DNA from: Oceanimonas sp. GK1
Lineage (GTDB): Bacteria > Pseudomonadota > Gammaproteobacteria > Enterobacterales > Aeromonadaceae
Assembly: GCF_000243075.1 (NCBI RefSeq)
Contig: NC_016745.1
Coordinates: forward strand, 2,001,001-2,065,000
Length of the DNA stretch: 64,000 nt
Reading direction: 5' to 3'
Shown piece by piece: positions 55,464 through 63,693 of this stretch. Within the stretch, counting starts at the first letter, position 1, and each line of letters starts with the position of its first letter. Both the position numbers and the translations under genes were made by a program. Under the pieces are notes generated by a model that saw only the letters and a list, made by a program, of their open reading frames with translations, made no database searches and had not been told where the DNA came from.

Positions 55464-58400
55464 GACATGGTTTCCATCGTCGTTTTTGATGTGGTGCTGT
55501 GTTTGCGGCGTTTCTTTCGCCATTGACGAATAGTCAGGTCCTCACTGATCAGCACCAGTGCTGGTATCAGGATCAGGGTGATCAGCGTTGCGAACAGAAT
55601 CCCATACCCCATTGCGACGGCTGCCGGAATCAGGAACTGGGCGTTCTCGGCGGTCTCCCAAATCAGCGGAATAAGGCCTGCGTAAGTCGTTATTGAGGTC
55701 AGTACGATAGCCCGCATCCTGCTACAGCCAGCTTCCACCATCGCCAGTCTGGTTGGTTTCCCCTGCAGTCGATTCTCATTGTAGCGGCTGATCAACAGGA
55801 GGCTATCGTTAACCACGACTCCGGACAATGCCAGGATGCCAAAAAGCGACAACAGACTCAGCGGAATATCGTGCAACCAGTGCCCCAGCAGGGCACCGAT
55901 CACACCAAAGGGGATAGCACTCATAATCATCAGCGGCTGCAGGTATGACTTCAGCGGGATCGCAAGCAACGCGTAGATCGCAATCAGTGCAACCAGAAAA
56001 GCGCCTTTCAGCGAGTTGGTGGTTTCTGCTTCTTCCTGCGCTTCGCCGCCAAACCGAATGGTCAGGCCCGGATAATCCCGTTGCAGTTGGGTCAGCAATT
56101 GAGCGTCGATACTGGCGATTATTTCCGCGGGGGCGGCAATCGCTTTATTCACATTGGCGGTGACCACTGCGACCCGGCTTCGGTCAGTTCGCTTAATCTC
56201 ATCGGCGACATACCGGGTGGAGATATCCGCAACTGTGCTCAGCGCGACCGTCCGGCCGTCCGGGGTGCGAATACGAGCCCGCTGCAGATCATCCAGTTGT
56301 TGGCGTTGATCCTGTGGGTAATGCACTTTGACCTTCATCTCGTCCCGGCCACGCTGTATGCGCTGCACCTCATACCCCTGATAGGCTTGTTGGATCTGGC
56401 GTGCCAATAGGGCGGTGGTGATTCCCATCGCCTCACCGGCCGGCCGTAGTTGGAGGTCGATCTGGGCCTGGCCGGTTTTCATGCTGTTTTCGATACCGGA
56501 AACACCGCTGTAGAGTGCCAGCGCTTCCTGTACTTTTGTGGCGGCCTGTTGCAGGGTTTGCGGTGACTCCGCAGCCAGTTCAATACTGATATCTGCGGCA
56601 CCTTCCCAGGTGGTGACAAATTTCAGCTTACGCACGGCCTCCAATGCACCGACTTCCTGTTGCCATAAATCAGCAATCTCCTGAGTGCCGAACGGGCGCT
56701 GATCGCGGGGCGACAGTCCGGCAATGACAGAAGCACTGCTATCACCGGATAGTGTCATCAGGTTAGGGATGGGAGGCTGAGACAGCTGGTACTCATCCTG
56801 CAGGCGCTGATTAAGGCGAGCGGCGGTCTGTTCAATCTCGATCGCCTGTTTCTGAACCAGACCGTAGCCTGCCTGCGGATCCAACTCCAGTTGCACTTCG
56901 ATAAAGTCGCTCGGAATATCGGGGAAAAAGACTGCGCGTATCTGGCCGGAAGGCACCATGCCACCGACGATAATGAATAGACTGATTGCCAGCATCAGCG
57001 CAACGTAGCGGAAATTCAGAACCTGATGAACAAACGGCCGATAGATGTTGCGGGTAAAGTACGTCAGACCCCGACTGACCTGAGTCTGCAGCCATTGCCA
57101 GCCGCAGCTCACAGGATTCCGGGCCGCGCCACTGTCCATTTTCAGGTGTGCCAAGTGAGCGGGAAGAATCAGTTTGGATTCCACTAGCGAAAAGATCAGG
57201 CAGAAAGCGGCCGCGTAGGCAAAGAAGCTGAAGATCTTACCCATCTCCCCTTCAACCAGAGCCAACGCCAGGAAGGCGACTATGGTAGTTAACACTCCGA
57301 ATACCGTCGGTGTGGTGACTCGCTGGGCTCCCCTGATAGTCGAGTTGAGGCTTGCACCGTAACGCTGACGCTCACTATAGATGCTTTCGCCCACGACTAC
57401 TGCATCATCTACGACTATGCCCAGTGCGATGATAAAGCCGAAGGTAGTCATCTCATTGAGGGTCATATTGAATAGCCGGGCATCCATCAACAGCATCGCG
57501 CCGGCGAAAATGACGGGCAGACCAGCCCCGACCCAAAATGCAACCCGAATATCCAGGAACAGGGCTAACAGCAACATGACCAGGGCGATCCCCATTACAC
57601 TGTTTTTCAGCAGCAGGTTAAGACGGGCGCCGATATACAGACTCTGATCATTCCAGATCTTGGCGGTAATGCCTTGCGGCAGGCTACCACTGAAACTGTC
57701 GATCTCCTTTTGGACTGCTTCGCTGATGGCCATGATGTTGGAGCTGGAGTACATCTTGATGTCCAGCCAGATCGCCCGCTCACCGTTGAACCGTGATAGC
57801 ACGCCCGAGGGTTCATAGCTGTCCCGGACTGTCGCGACGTCGCCCAGAGTCAGGCGTTGACCATCTCGGGTCTGACGAATCACAATCGCCTCAAAGTCGC
57901 GTAGCCGGTAAAGTTGCTGGTCGGCTTTGACGATCATTGAGCCTTCCCGGCTGAATAGTTCACCACCGGCCACTGTGAGTGATGAGGCGGCGACCTTTTC
58001 GGCAATATCGCTGATGGTCAGGTTTAGTGCCTGGAGTCGGTGCTCATCAACCTCGATGCTGATCTCCGGTGTTTCCCGGCCATTGGTGTTAACCCGTTCA
58101 ATGGCCGGATTGTTCAGCAACAGGGTGCGTAGCTGACGGGCGGTTTCCTGCAGCACATCCTGAGGAACATCGCCGGCCAAATGCACCGATACCGCATCTT
58201 CAAGATAGGTGGCTTTGGTGATGACCGGGCGTTCCGCCTCGGCGGGTAGAGTCGAGATGCCGTCGATCCGGTTTTTGATGTCCCGGTACAGCGTATCCAG
58301 ATCGTACCCGCTGCTGCGCTCGACCGTGATACTACTGCCCTCTGTGTTGGAGATGCTGCTGATCTTTTTGATACCCTGAATGCCTTGCAGGGCCTCTTCG

Positions 58401-58618
58401 AGTTTGAGAGTAATACCCTCTTCTGCGGAGCGTGCAGAACCACTGTCGTAGCTGACAGAGATGCTGACACTGTTAGGCGGTACTGGGGGGAAGGCTTCAA
58501 CCCGAAGGTTAAGAGCGCTCATGACGCCAGCCACTAAAATCAGTAGCATCAGCAGATTAGCCGCGACAGGATTGGCGGCAAACCAGGCTACCCAGCCTTT
58601 ATGGCCAAGATCATTCAT
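55460..58618 (-). CDS. RND efflux permease (AcrB/AcrD/AcrF family)
   Basis: This proton-driven pump of 1052 residues spans the inner membrane with 12 helices and two periplasmic loops. The ATG at 58618 (MNDLGHKGWVAWFAANPVAANLL) is the family's start; upstream extension has no support. The proton-relay helix 4 region reads NEMTTFGFIIALGIVVDDAVVVGE (VVDDAVV motif). It looks closer to the hydrophobe/amphiphile branch than to heavy-metal pumps. Substrate cannot be told. It overlaps the adaptor gene by 8 bases. Confidence 0.93.
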   Translation of the reverse strand: MNDLGHKGWVAWFAANPVAANLLMLLILVAGVMSALNLRVEAFPPVPPNSVSISVSYDSGSARSAEEGITLKLEEALQGIQGIKKISSISNTEGSSITVERSSGYDLDTLYRDIKNRIDGISTLPAEAERPVITKATYLEDAVSVHLAGDVPQDVLQETARQLRTLLLNNPAIERVNTNGRETPEISIEVDEHRLQALNLTISDIAEKVAASSLTVAGGELFSREGSMIVKADQQLYRLRDFEAIVIRQTRDGQRLTLGDVATVRDSYEPSGVLSRFNGERAIWLDIKMYSSSNIMAISEAVQKEIDSFSGSLPQGITAKIWNDQSLYIGARLNLLLKNSVMGIALVMLLLALFLDIRVAFWVGAGLPVIFAGAMLLMDARLFNMTLNEMTTFGFIIALGIVVDDAVVVGESIYSERQRYGASLNSTIRGAQRVTTPTVFGVLTTIVAFLALALVEGEMGKIFSFFAYAAAFCLIFSLVESKLILPAHLAHLKMDSGAARNPVSCGWQWLQTQVSRGLTYFTRNIYRPFVHQVLNFRYVALMLAISLFIIVGGMVPSGQIRAVFFPDIPSDFIEVQLELDPQAGYGLVQKQAIEIEQTAARLNQRLQDEYQLSQPPIPNLMTLSGDSSASVIAGLSPRDQRPFGTQEIADLWQQEVGALEAVRKLKFVTTWEGAADISIELAAESPQTLQQAATKVQEALALYSGVSGIENSMKTGQAQIDLQLRPAGEAMGITTALLARQIQQAYQGYEVQRIQRGRDEMKVKVHYPQDQRQQLDDLQRARIRTPDGRTVALSTVADISTRYVADEIKRTDRSRVAVVTANVNKAIAAPAEIIASIDAQLLTQLQRDYPGLTIRFGGEAQEEAETTNSLKGAFLVALIAIYALLAIPLKSYLQPLMIMSAIPFGVIGALLGHWLHDIPLSLLSLFGILALSGVVVNDSLLLISRYNENRLQGKPTRLAMVEAGCSRMRAIVLTSITTYAGLIPLIWETAENAQFLIPAAVAMGYGILFATLITLILIPALVLISEDLTIRQWRKKRRKHSTTSKTTMETMS

Positions 58619-59768
58619 TGGGTGTTTCCTCAGACAGAACAGGCTGAACCGCCATTCCCGGCAGATAGCTGGCCAGTGGTTTGATAACCAGTGCGATCTC
58701 CGCCGGCAGTGACATCGCAGGAATGTAGTGCAGCCCCTGAGTACTGAACAATGGTGTTGCCGCATGCCTTTGCAGTCGGTTTTCGGTCACGGTCCAGATA
58801 TAGCCATCAGCCGTGAGCGCGGTGGCCGGAATCGCAAACAGATGGCTGTGCGGTTGCCCTTTCAAGCTCACTTCCACGAAACCGCCGCTGAGCAGGGGAG
58901 GCGATTGTTTCAGAGGGTCTGCAACGTTGACAGTCAAACTACGCTGTCGAGTTTCAGTGTTAATCGCGGCCGATAGCTGGCTGACCTGTCCCTGCCACCG
59001 ATGTGCTGGCTGGTCCGGGTCACGCAGCTGTACCTCAACCTGCTGAAGATCGTCAGGAAGTTGTTGCCATTGCAGGCTGGACAGTGTCAGCTCTAATTCT
59101 GCACGGTTGGTACCTCGCAGGGTTGCGACCGCAGCCCCGGACTCAATGTAACTTCCCAGAGTTGCTGAGCGGTCTATCACCACGGCATCAAAGGGGGCTC
59201 TGAGAGTGGTTTCTTCCAGATCCCGTTGTGCACGCTGAAGTGTCTTCCTGGCAGCAACGACCCGTGACTCCGCCAGCTTTAATTGCGGTTTTCTCAACAC
59301 CAGATCGCTGGGGGGTGCCTGAATCCCTGAGCGCTGCCAATCCCGTTCCGCTTGTTTCTGCTGACGACGTTCCTGCATCAGCGTTAATTCGGCATCGGCC
59401 AGTGCCTGACGGGCATTGGCTACCGCTTCCTCATAACTGGTAGTATCCAGTTTCAGTAACGCTTCGCCTTGTTTCACTGGATGGCCATTTTGAAAGGCGT
59501 CCGAGCGCCAGGTAACTCGACCGGAAACCAGACTGCCTAGCTTAACTTCATCCGTTGCACGCACTTCGGCATAACCTTCAATGCGGCTCTGATAGGTGCC
59601 GCTCTTTAGTGAGAGAACGGTGACCCGGGGCAGTGTTGCCGGTGCTTCATATTGTTCCGGTTGCGGCTGGTTGCTGATAGCAAAGTTGGTATAAAGCAGC
59701 GCCAACGGGATCGTACACAGTGCCAGACCGGTTAGCGTGATAGGCAACCAACGACGTTTCTGTTGCAT
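58611..59768 (-). CDS. RND efflux periplasmic adaptor (membrane fusion protein)
   Basis: This 385-residue adaptor links the RND pump to its outer-membrane channel. It has an N-terminal membrane anchor (LPITLTGLALCTIPLALLY), a lipoyl/biotinyl half (YAEVRATDEVKLGSLVSGRVTWRS), a long coiled-coil hairpin (ANARQALADAELTLMQERRQQKQAERDWQ), the second lipoyl half (LRAPFDAVVIDRSATLGSYIESGAAVATL), and a beta-barrel plus membrane-proximal domain. It is encoded between the channel and the pump. Confidence 0.92.
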   Translation of the reverse strand: MQQKRRWLPITLTGLALCTIPLALLYTNFAISNQPQPEQYEAPATLPRVTVLSLKSGTYQSRIEGYAEVRATDEVKLGSLVSGRVTWRSDAFQNGHPVKQGEALLKLDTTSYEEAVANARQALADAELTLMQERRQQKQAERDWQRSGIQAPPSDLVLRKPQLKLAESRVVAARKTLQRAQRDLEETTLRAPFDAVVIDRSATLGSYIESGAAVATLRGTNRAELELTLSSLQWQQLPDDLQQVEVQLRDPDQPAHRWQGQVSQLSAAINTETRQRSLTVNVADPLKQSPPLLSGGFVEVSLKGQPHSHLFAIPATALTADGYIWTVTENRLQRHAATPLFSTQGLHYIPAMSLPAEIALVIKPLASYLPGMAVQPVLSEETPNE

Positions 59769-59784
59769 GATATTCTCTCGTGAT

Positions 59785-61146
59785 TCAGATACTCATCCCC
59801 AGCGCCAGGCCGAGGGTGATACGGTTAAACAGACGGTTCTGGCGAACCTGGAGAAGCTGTATGCGGGCCTCAAAAGCAGTCTGCTCGGCACTGATTAGAT
59901 TCAGGATGTCGCCTACGCCATCACGGTACAGCGAACGGTAGTGATCGAGGCTGGTTTGCGAATGTTGCAGGGCTTGTGCAAGGGCTTTTTCCTGTTGAGC
60001 CAGGGTCGCTTCCAGGTCGAGCCCGTTGTCCACTTCGTTTACCGCATCCAGCAGTGTTTGCTGATACTTGAGGTAGCTCAGTTCGGCATCCAGCTGGGCT
60101 ATGTCTGCCTGGGCTTTTAGACGTTCGGAATTGAACAGTGGTGCCGTCAACTGCCCGAGGAGACTCCACAGCGACGACCCTTTGAGTAATTGATCCAGAT
60201 CTTGCCCTGTATCGGAGAGAGTGGCCTGCAATGAGAACCCGGGTAGCAGCTGCTTGTAAGCTTTGGCAGCACTGTGATCAGCGGCCTGAATTCTCAGATA
60301 GGCGGCTTGCAGGTCGGGGCGACGAGCCAGAACGGTACCTGGAAGTGATATCGGCGGTGTGGTGATATCCGGTGTCACCGTGATCTCTGGCGGTTCACTG
60401 TTATTGCTGACGCCGCGCAGCAGATTTAACTGCCTCAAGGCCACTCGTTGCTGGTTCTGACGCTCAATAAGGCTGGCCTGAACGCGAGCCGTTGCGGCCT
60501 TTGCCGTCGCCAGATCCGCTAGGTTACCCAATCCGCTCTGATAGCGATCCAATATTACAGCGCGGTTGTTTTCAGAACTTTTTAGCCATTGCTGCTCAGT
60601 TTCGATGATCTGCTGGCGCAGACTGATATCCAGCCAGCTTTGCACGGTGCGGGCCGCCAGAGAGTTGCGTGCAGCGTCATAGTCGAGTTTCTGCGCTGCC
60701 GCAGTTTGCTGTGCTGCCGCCTGACCATCAGCCAGGCGGCCCCAGACATCCAGCTCCCAGTTCAGATTCAAAGCCAGTGTATGACGAGTACTGATCTCTT
60801 GTTCTTTTGATCGCTGGCTGGTCAGTAAACCCGTCAGTTCCGGTTGACGGGCTGCACGTTCAGGAGCGATCAACAGTTGTTGCTGTCGTAAACGCAGGGC
60901 GGTTTGTTGCAAATCCAGGTTATTGTTAAGCGTTTCATCGATAAGCTGTTTCAATTGCGGTTGCCGGAACAGATCAAGCAGCCCGGCATCCTCCGGTAGC
61001 CCGGATAGATCCAGCGTTTGTGCTGGCACAGCCCAGTCTTCTGGCAAAGAGAGATCATCGACCCTGCCAGCCTGAGGATCATTCAGGGTGCTGCAACTAG
61101 TTAGCAAGGTCAGAGAGAAAAATATCGTTAAAGTGCCTGGTTTCAC
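59785..61146 (-). CDS. TolC-like outer-membrane efflux lipoprotein (NodT family)
   Basis: This 453-residue outer-membrane channel has a lipoprotein signal with lipobox LLTSC and two OEP repeats, including LNNNLDLQQTALRLRQQQLL, LNLNWELDVWGRL and the second PGTVLARRPDLQAAYLRIQAADHSAAKAY. It is the first gene of the operon (channel-adaptor-pump-regulator-kinase). The upstream region contains the regulator box and a promoter. Confidence 0.92.
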   Translation of the reverse strand: MKPGTLTIFFSLTLLTSCSTLNDPQAGRVDDLSLPEDWAVPAQTLDLSGLPEDAGLLDLFRQPQLKQLIDETLNNNLDLQQTALRLRQQQLLIAPERAARQPELTGLLTSQRSKEQEISTRHTLALNLNWELDVWGRLADGQAAAQQTAAAQKLDYDAARNSLAARTVQSWLDISLRQQIIETEQQWLKSSENNRAVILDRYQSGLGNLADLATAKAATARVQASLIERQNQQRVALRQLNLLRGVSNNSEPPEITVTPDITTPPISLPGTVLARRPDLQAAYLRIQAADHSAAKAYKQLLPGFSLQATLSDTGQDLDQLLKGSSLWSLLGQLTAPLFNSERLKAQADIAQLDAELSYLKYQQTLLDAVNEVDNGLDLEATLAQQEKALAQALQHSQTSLDHYRSLYRDGVGDILNLISAEQTAFEARIQLLQVRQNRLFNRITLGLALGMSI

Positions 61147-61184
61147 GTCCAGCCAACTCCTGATCGGGGGCTAATATCGCGATA

Positions 61185-61218
61185 GTTATAAATGAAGAGT
61201 GGTTAATGGAGGGTTAAA
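61185..61218 (-). promoter_or_regulatory. Promoter and response-regulator box of the efflux operon
   Basis: On the minus strand TTTAAC (61218-61213) and ATTAAC (61207-61202) form a direct repeat with 11-base period. They are followed 11 bases later by a -10 like TATAAC (61190-61185). This is the layout of OmpR/PmrA-type activated promoters. The IS3 element ends only 10 bases upstream of the box. Confidence 0.6.
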
Positions 61219-61253
61219 TGGATGGAGTGGCCCCGATAAAGTAGACACTTAAG

Positions 61254-62063
61254 TTAAGCGGCAGCTGCGTAGGCATTGGGAGTTATTCCTCCCAGCGCCA
61301 TGTGGCGCCGCACTTTCGGGTAATACTCGTCCGTATAATACCGGACTTCATCTGCCATTTCGTCTCTTCCGAGCATTCCTAATGGATGTATCCATTCCTT
61401 CTTGAGCAGCGCGAAGAAGCTTTCCGAACAGGCGTTATCCCAGCAGTTACCTCGGCGTGACATGCTGATGGTGATTCCCCGTGTATTGAGCCATCTCATC
61501 ACCTCTTCGCTCCGATACTGACTCCCCTGGTCCGAGTGGAACAACAGCTGTGTCCCATCTGGCAGCTGATGTTGCCATGCCTGCTCAAGGGCCTCCAGCA
61601 CCAGCTGAGCGCTATTGATCGCACCCATGGCTCGGCCCACCACGCGGCGTGTGCCCAGGTCCAGGACTGCAGCAATGTAGAGCCAGCCTTCACTGCACCG
61701 GATTTGGGTGATATCTGATACCCAAACTCGGTTCGCTGACCCCACCGAGAACTGGCGATTCAGCAGATTCGGCAACACAGGCAAGGATGATGCTGGCTTT
61801 TGATATCCTGCTTTAGGAGCCGTGCATGAACGATAACCAGCGTCTTTCAGCAAGCCCTGAACCTGGTTCTTGCCGCAGCAGAACCCGGCATCCCGTGCTT
61901 CCAGCCACATCTTGCGATAACCCGGCACATTCTTCAGTTGCCTGGCTCGCTCGAGCAGGAAGGTGCTCAGCGTCCGTCGCTCGATGGTACGCGCTCCCGG
62001 CGAGTGCTGACGTGCTCGCCAGCGATAATATCCCGCTCGTGACACATCGAGTACTTCACACAT
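61254..62063 (-). CDS. IS3-family transposase OrfB (DDE integrase)
   Basis: OrfB carries the catalytic core: VWVSDITQIRCSEGWLYIAAVLDLGTRRVVG (first Asp), LLFHSDQGSQYRS (second Asp) and CWDNACSESFFALLKKEW (Glu with K at +7), with an upstream HTH_21-type region. As an independent frame it has 269 residues; it is normally made as a fusion with OrfA by -1 frameshifting, and the frame is open upstream toward orfA. It appears intact. Confidence 0.92.
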   Translation of the reverse strand: MCEVLDVSRAGYYRWRARQHSPGARTIERRTLSTFLLERARQLKNVPGYRKMWLEARDAGFCCGKNQVQGLLKDAGYRSCTAPKAGYQKPASSLPVLPNLLNRQFSVGSANRVWVSDITQIRCSEGWLYIAAVLDLGTRRVVGRAMGAINSAQLVLEALEQAWQHQLPDGTQLLFHSDQGSQYRSEEVMRWLNTRGITISMSRRGNCWDNACSESFFALLKKEWIHPLGMLGRDEMADEVRYYTDEYYPKVRRHMALGGITPNAYAAAA

Positions 62064-62113
62064 TATCGAGACCCGCCAGCGTTGACTTCGGTGAGCCTCG
62101 ATAAAGGCAAACC

Positions 62114-62431
62114 TTACTTGCCGTGCTTGGCGAAGTACTCTTGTGCCTTTTTTAGGATTTCGTTCTCCAGCTCTTTCCGCTCAAGCTGCTTCTTCAGCCG
62201 AGCCACCTCGCGCTCCAGCTCCTGCAGGCTTTTTTCTGGTCCGGTGTTTTCAACTGCTTTGTCAGATGATTTCTTGGTCATGATCCACTCTCTGCGCCAG
62301 CGACTCAATTGGTTAGGATGGATCCCGAGTCTGCCAGCAAGCTGAGCTTGTGTCTCTGTGGTGGATAGCGAGGCCTCGACGGCCTCACGTTTGAATGCAT
62401 CGCTAAAGTGACGGTGGGGTTTGTACTTCAT
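62114..62431 (-). CDS. IS3-family transposase OrfA
   Basis: This 105-residue OrfA has the Tn3-type helix-turn-helix (HFSDAFKREAVEASLSTTETQAQLAGRLGIHPNQLSRWRREW) and a leucine-zipper coiled coil (LQELEREVARLKKQLERKELENEILKKAQEYF). It ends just before the orfB frame opens, as expected for programmed frameshifting. Confidence 0.92.
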   Translation of the reverse strand: MKYKPHRHFSDAFKREAVEASLSTTETQAQLAGRLGIHPNQLSRWRREWIMTKKSSDKAVENTGPEKSLQELEREVARLKKQLERKELENEILKKAQEYFAKHGK

Positions 62432-62474
62432 AACACCTTCTCATTAAATGAAGGTGTCTACTTTTTTCGGGCCA

Positions 62475-62684
62475 GTCCAGGAGGAGCAGATAATAGTGAT
62501 TTCGCAACTTCAAAGGTTGGGGGCGCTGCCGGCGTAGTATATTCACATGGGAAAGCCCGTTTTCGGGGATGGGCGTTAGATCAGATCAACCCAGTTTAGA
62601 TGTCGTGGTCTTCAACGGAGATTGGAATACACCGAAGGCGCTCTGTGTCAGAGTACAGTTTGGCAGTTTCTAAACATTTCATAA
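62475..62684. other. Spacer between IS3 and the right end, with a possible gene fragment
   Basis: A frame open from the IS3 end reads GGADNSDFATSKVGGAAGVVY and ends GWALDQINPV at 62599. It has no start outside the IS, so it may be the 3' tail of a gene cut by the insertion. The family was not recognised. The rest holds nothing visible. Confidence 0.35.
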
Positions 62685-62778
62685 CATGGCATTTTTCATG
62701 GTATTACCATTTTTAATGAAAATAAGATATTGAATATAAAGGGTAAAAATAGATTGTTTACTATCGAGTGGGAATAAT
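62685..62778. repeat. Right-end sequence 3 (attR) of the island
   Basis: Arms CATGGCATTT (62685) and CATGGTATTA (62698) precede the exact 13-bp core GAGTGGGAATAAT (62766-62778). The core again reads I-E-W-E-stop, as at the end of guaA. This is the outer right boundary of the island. Confidence 0.88.
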
Positions 62779-62794
62779 TTGGTTTAGCTGAATG

Positions 62795-62823
62795 AAAAAG
62801 CCCCTGCAGTGCAGGGGCTTTTT
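62795..62823. terminator. Displaced original guaA terminator
   Basis: AAAAGCCCCTGC-AGT-GCAGGGGCTTTT is a strong bidirectional hairpin, 17 bases after the attR core. Before integration it would have followed guaA. Confidence 0.9.
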
Positions 62824-62900
62824 GTTTTGGAGGGTGTTCATGATTGTACCGTGTTCATGAATCGTGAACGTTTTCTGCATGTGAACGCTGAAGCGATCTT

Positions 62901-63230
62901 CTACGCCAGCTTGAGCAACACCACGCCCAGAAGGATGGCGGCGACGCCGGACCATTCCACGGGGTTGAGCCGTTGTTTGAAGAGAAACAGGGCAGTGGAT
63001 GCAGTAAGCAGTATGCCTATGCCACCCCACAAGGCATAGGCGATAGACAGATCAATGCCTTTGACTGCCTGCGACAGGGACGTGAACGAGACCATTATGC
63101 TGATGATGCCCAAAGTACCGATCATCCGTTTGCGAAAACCATCAGAATATTTGATGAGTATATTGGCGGTCACTTCCAGTAAAATGGCCATGATCATAAA
63201 AACATAATGAATGAGTTCGGCGTTTTGCAT
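62901..63230 (-). CDS. mdtI: MdtI-like small multidrug resistance subunit
   Basis: This 109-residue SMR protein has four membrane helices, the conserved helix-1 glutamate (MAILLEVTANILIKYSDGF) and the YALWGGIGILLTA motif. It pairs with the next SMR gene, and MdtIJ pairs export spermidine. Assignment of I versus J is from resemblance to the E. coli proteins and gene order. Confidence 0.85.
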   Translation of the reverse strand: MQNAELIHYVFMIMAILLEVTANILIKYSDGFRKRMIGTLGIISIMVSFTSLSQAVKGIDLSIAYALWGGIGILLTASTALFLFKQRLNPVEWSGVAAILLGVVLLKLA

Positions 63231-63233
63231 TGC

Positions 63234-63590
63234 TTAACGCTCCTGCCTGTTATTGGCTTCTGCACTGGGGGCACCCAGGGTGGTCAATACCACCCCTGTG
63301 ATTAACACGGTGAGTCCGAGCAGTTTGATAAAGTTCAGGCTTTCGTTGAAAAACTGCACGCCGATGAAGGTGATGCTGATCAGACCCAGTGCTTCCCAGG
63401 TGGCGTAGGCCTTGGCGATTGGCATGTGCTTCACGGCCAGCGCCAAAAAATAAAAAGACAGCCCGATCATGGTGTACATAAACAGCAGTGCAGGCACAGA
63501 GGCGCTGTCGGATACTATTTTCATGGTGAACACGCCAATCACTTCGGCTGCGATTGCGGCCATCAAAAACCCCCATGGTCCTAACAACAC
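63234..63590 (-). CDS. mdtJ: MdtJ-like small multidrug resistance subunit
   Basis: This 118-residue SMR protein has four helices, the helix-1 glutamate (MAAIAAEVIGVFTMKIVSDS) and AYATWEALGLISITFIGVQFFNE. The first possible start is a GTG at 63590; an ATG at 63563 would cut nine residues. It lies three bases ahead of mdtI and is divergent from the LysR gene, which probably regulates the pair. Confidence 0.83.
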   Translation of the reverse strand: MLLGPWGFLMAAIAAEVIGVFTMKIVSDSASVPALLFMYTMIGLSFYFLALAVKHMPIAKAYATWEALGLISITFIGVQFFNESLNFIKLLGLTVLITGVVLTTLGAPSAEANNRQER

Positions 63591-63662
63591 TATGGCTCTC
63601 CTTGTTCCCTACAAATATGAATGACGCCATTTTTACCACAATGAACGCAGTTCCAAAGTTTG

Positions 63663-63687
63663 ACTCTATCAACTTTGTTGATAGAGT
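63663..63687. promoter_or_regulatory. Palindrome between mdtJ and lysR
   Basis: ACTCTATCAA-CTTTG-TTGATAGAGT has perfect 10-bp arms and ends seven bases before the LysR start codon. It fits an autoregulatory LysR-type binding site that also faces the mdtJI promoter. Confidence 0.75.
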
Positions 63688-63693
63688 GACGGC

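Larger units (their letters stand above)
61228..62474 (-). mobile_element. IS3-family insertion sequence, complete
   Basis: The element of 1247 bp has imperfect inverted ends: TGGCCCCGATAAAGTAGACAC on the left (broken: TGGCCC-CGATAAAGTAGACAC) and, read inward, TGGCCCGAAAAAAGTAGACAC on the right. It has the two overlapping frames typical of IS3. No matching 3-bp target duplication is seen (GAG left, GTC right), so one flank may have been rearranged. Confidence 0.88.
34521..62778. mobile_element. Composite mobilisable genomic island in guaA
   Basis: About 28.2 kb lies between the two guaA-core repeats. It contains an integrase beside attL, a retron, an IncQ-like replication module, an IncP-like oriT with traJ/traI, a partial trb set, an AAA-subtilase operon, a toxin-antitoxin pair, an RND efflux operon and an IS3 element. 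Base composition jumps from GC-rich core to strongly AT-rich in the retron and AAA-subtilase parts. Three right-end-like sequences suggest it was built by successive insertions. The integrase/alpA/repA/repC plan and site match GIsul2-type elements. Confidence 0.88.

Noticed and set aside
34521-62778. A complete conjugative element (ICE)
   Set aside because: Only trbJ, trbK-like and trbL are present; no VirB4, VirB11 or coupling-protein gene was found, so it is mobilisable rather than self-transferable.
34521-62778. tRNA-gene attachment site
   Set aside because: No tRNA was recognised near either end; the repeated core is the 3' end of guaA.
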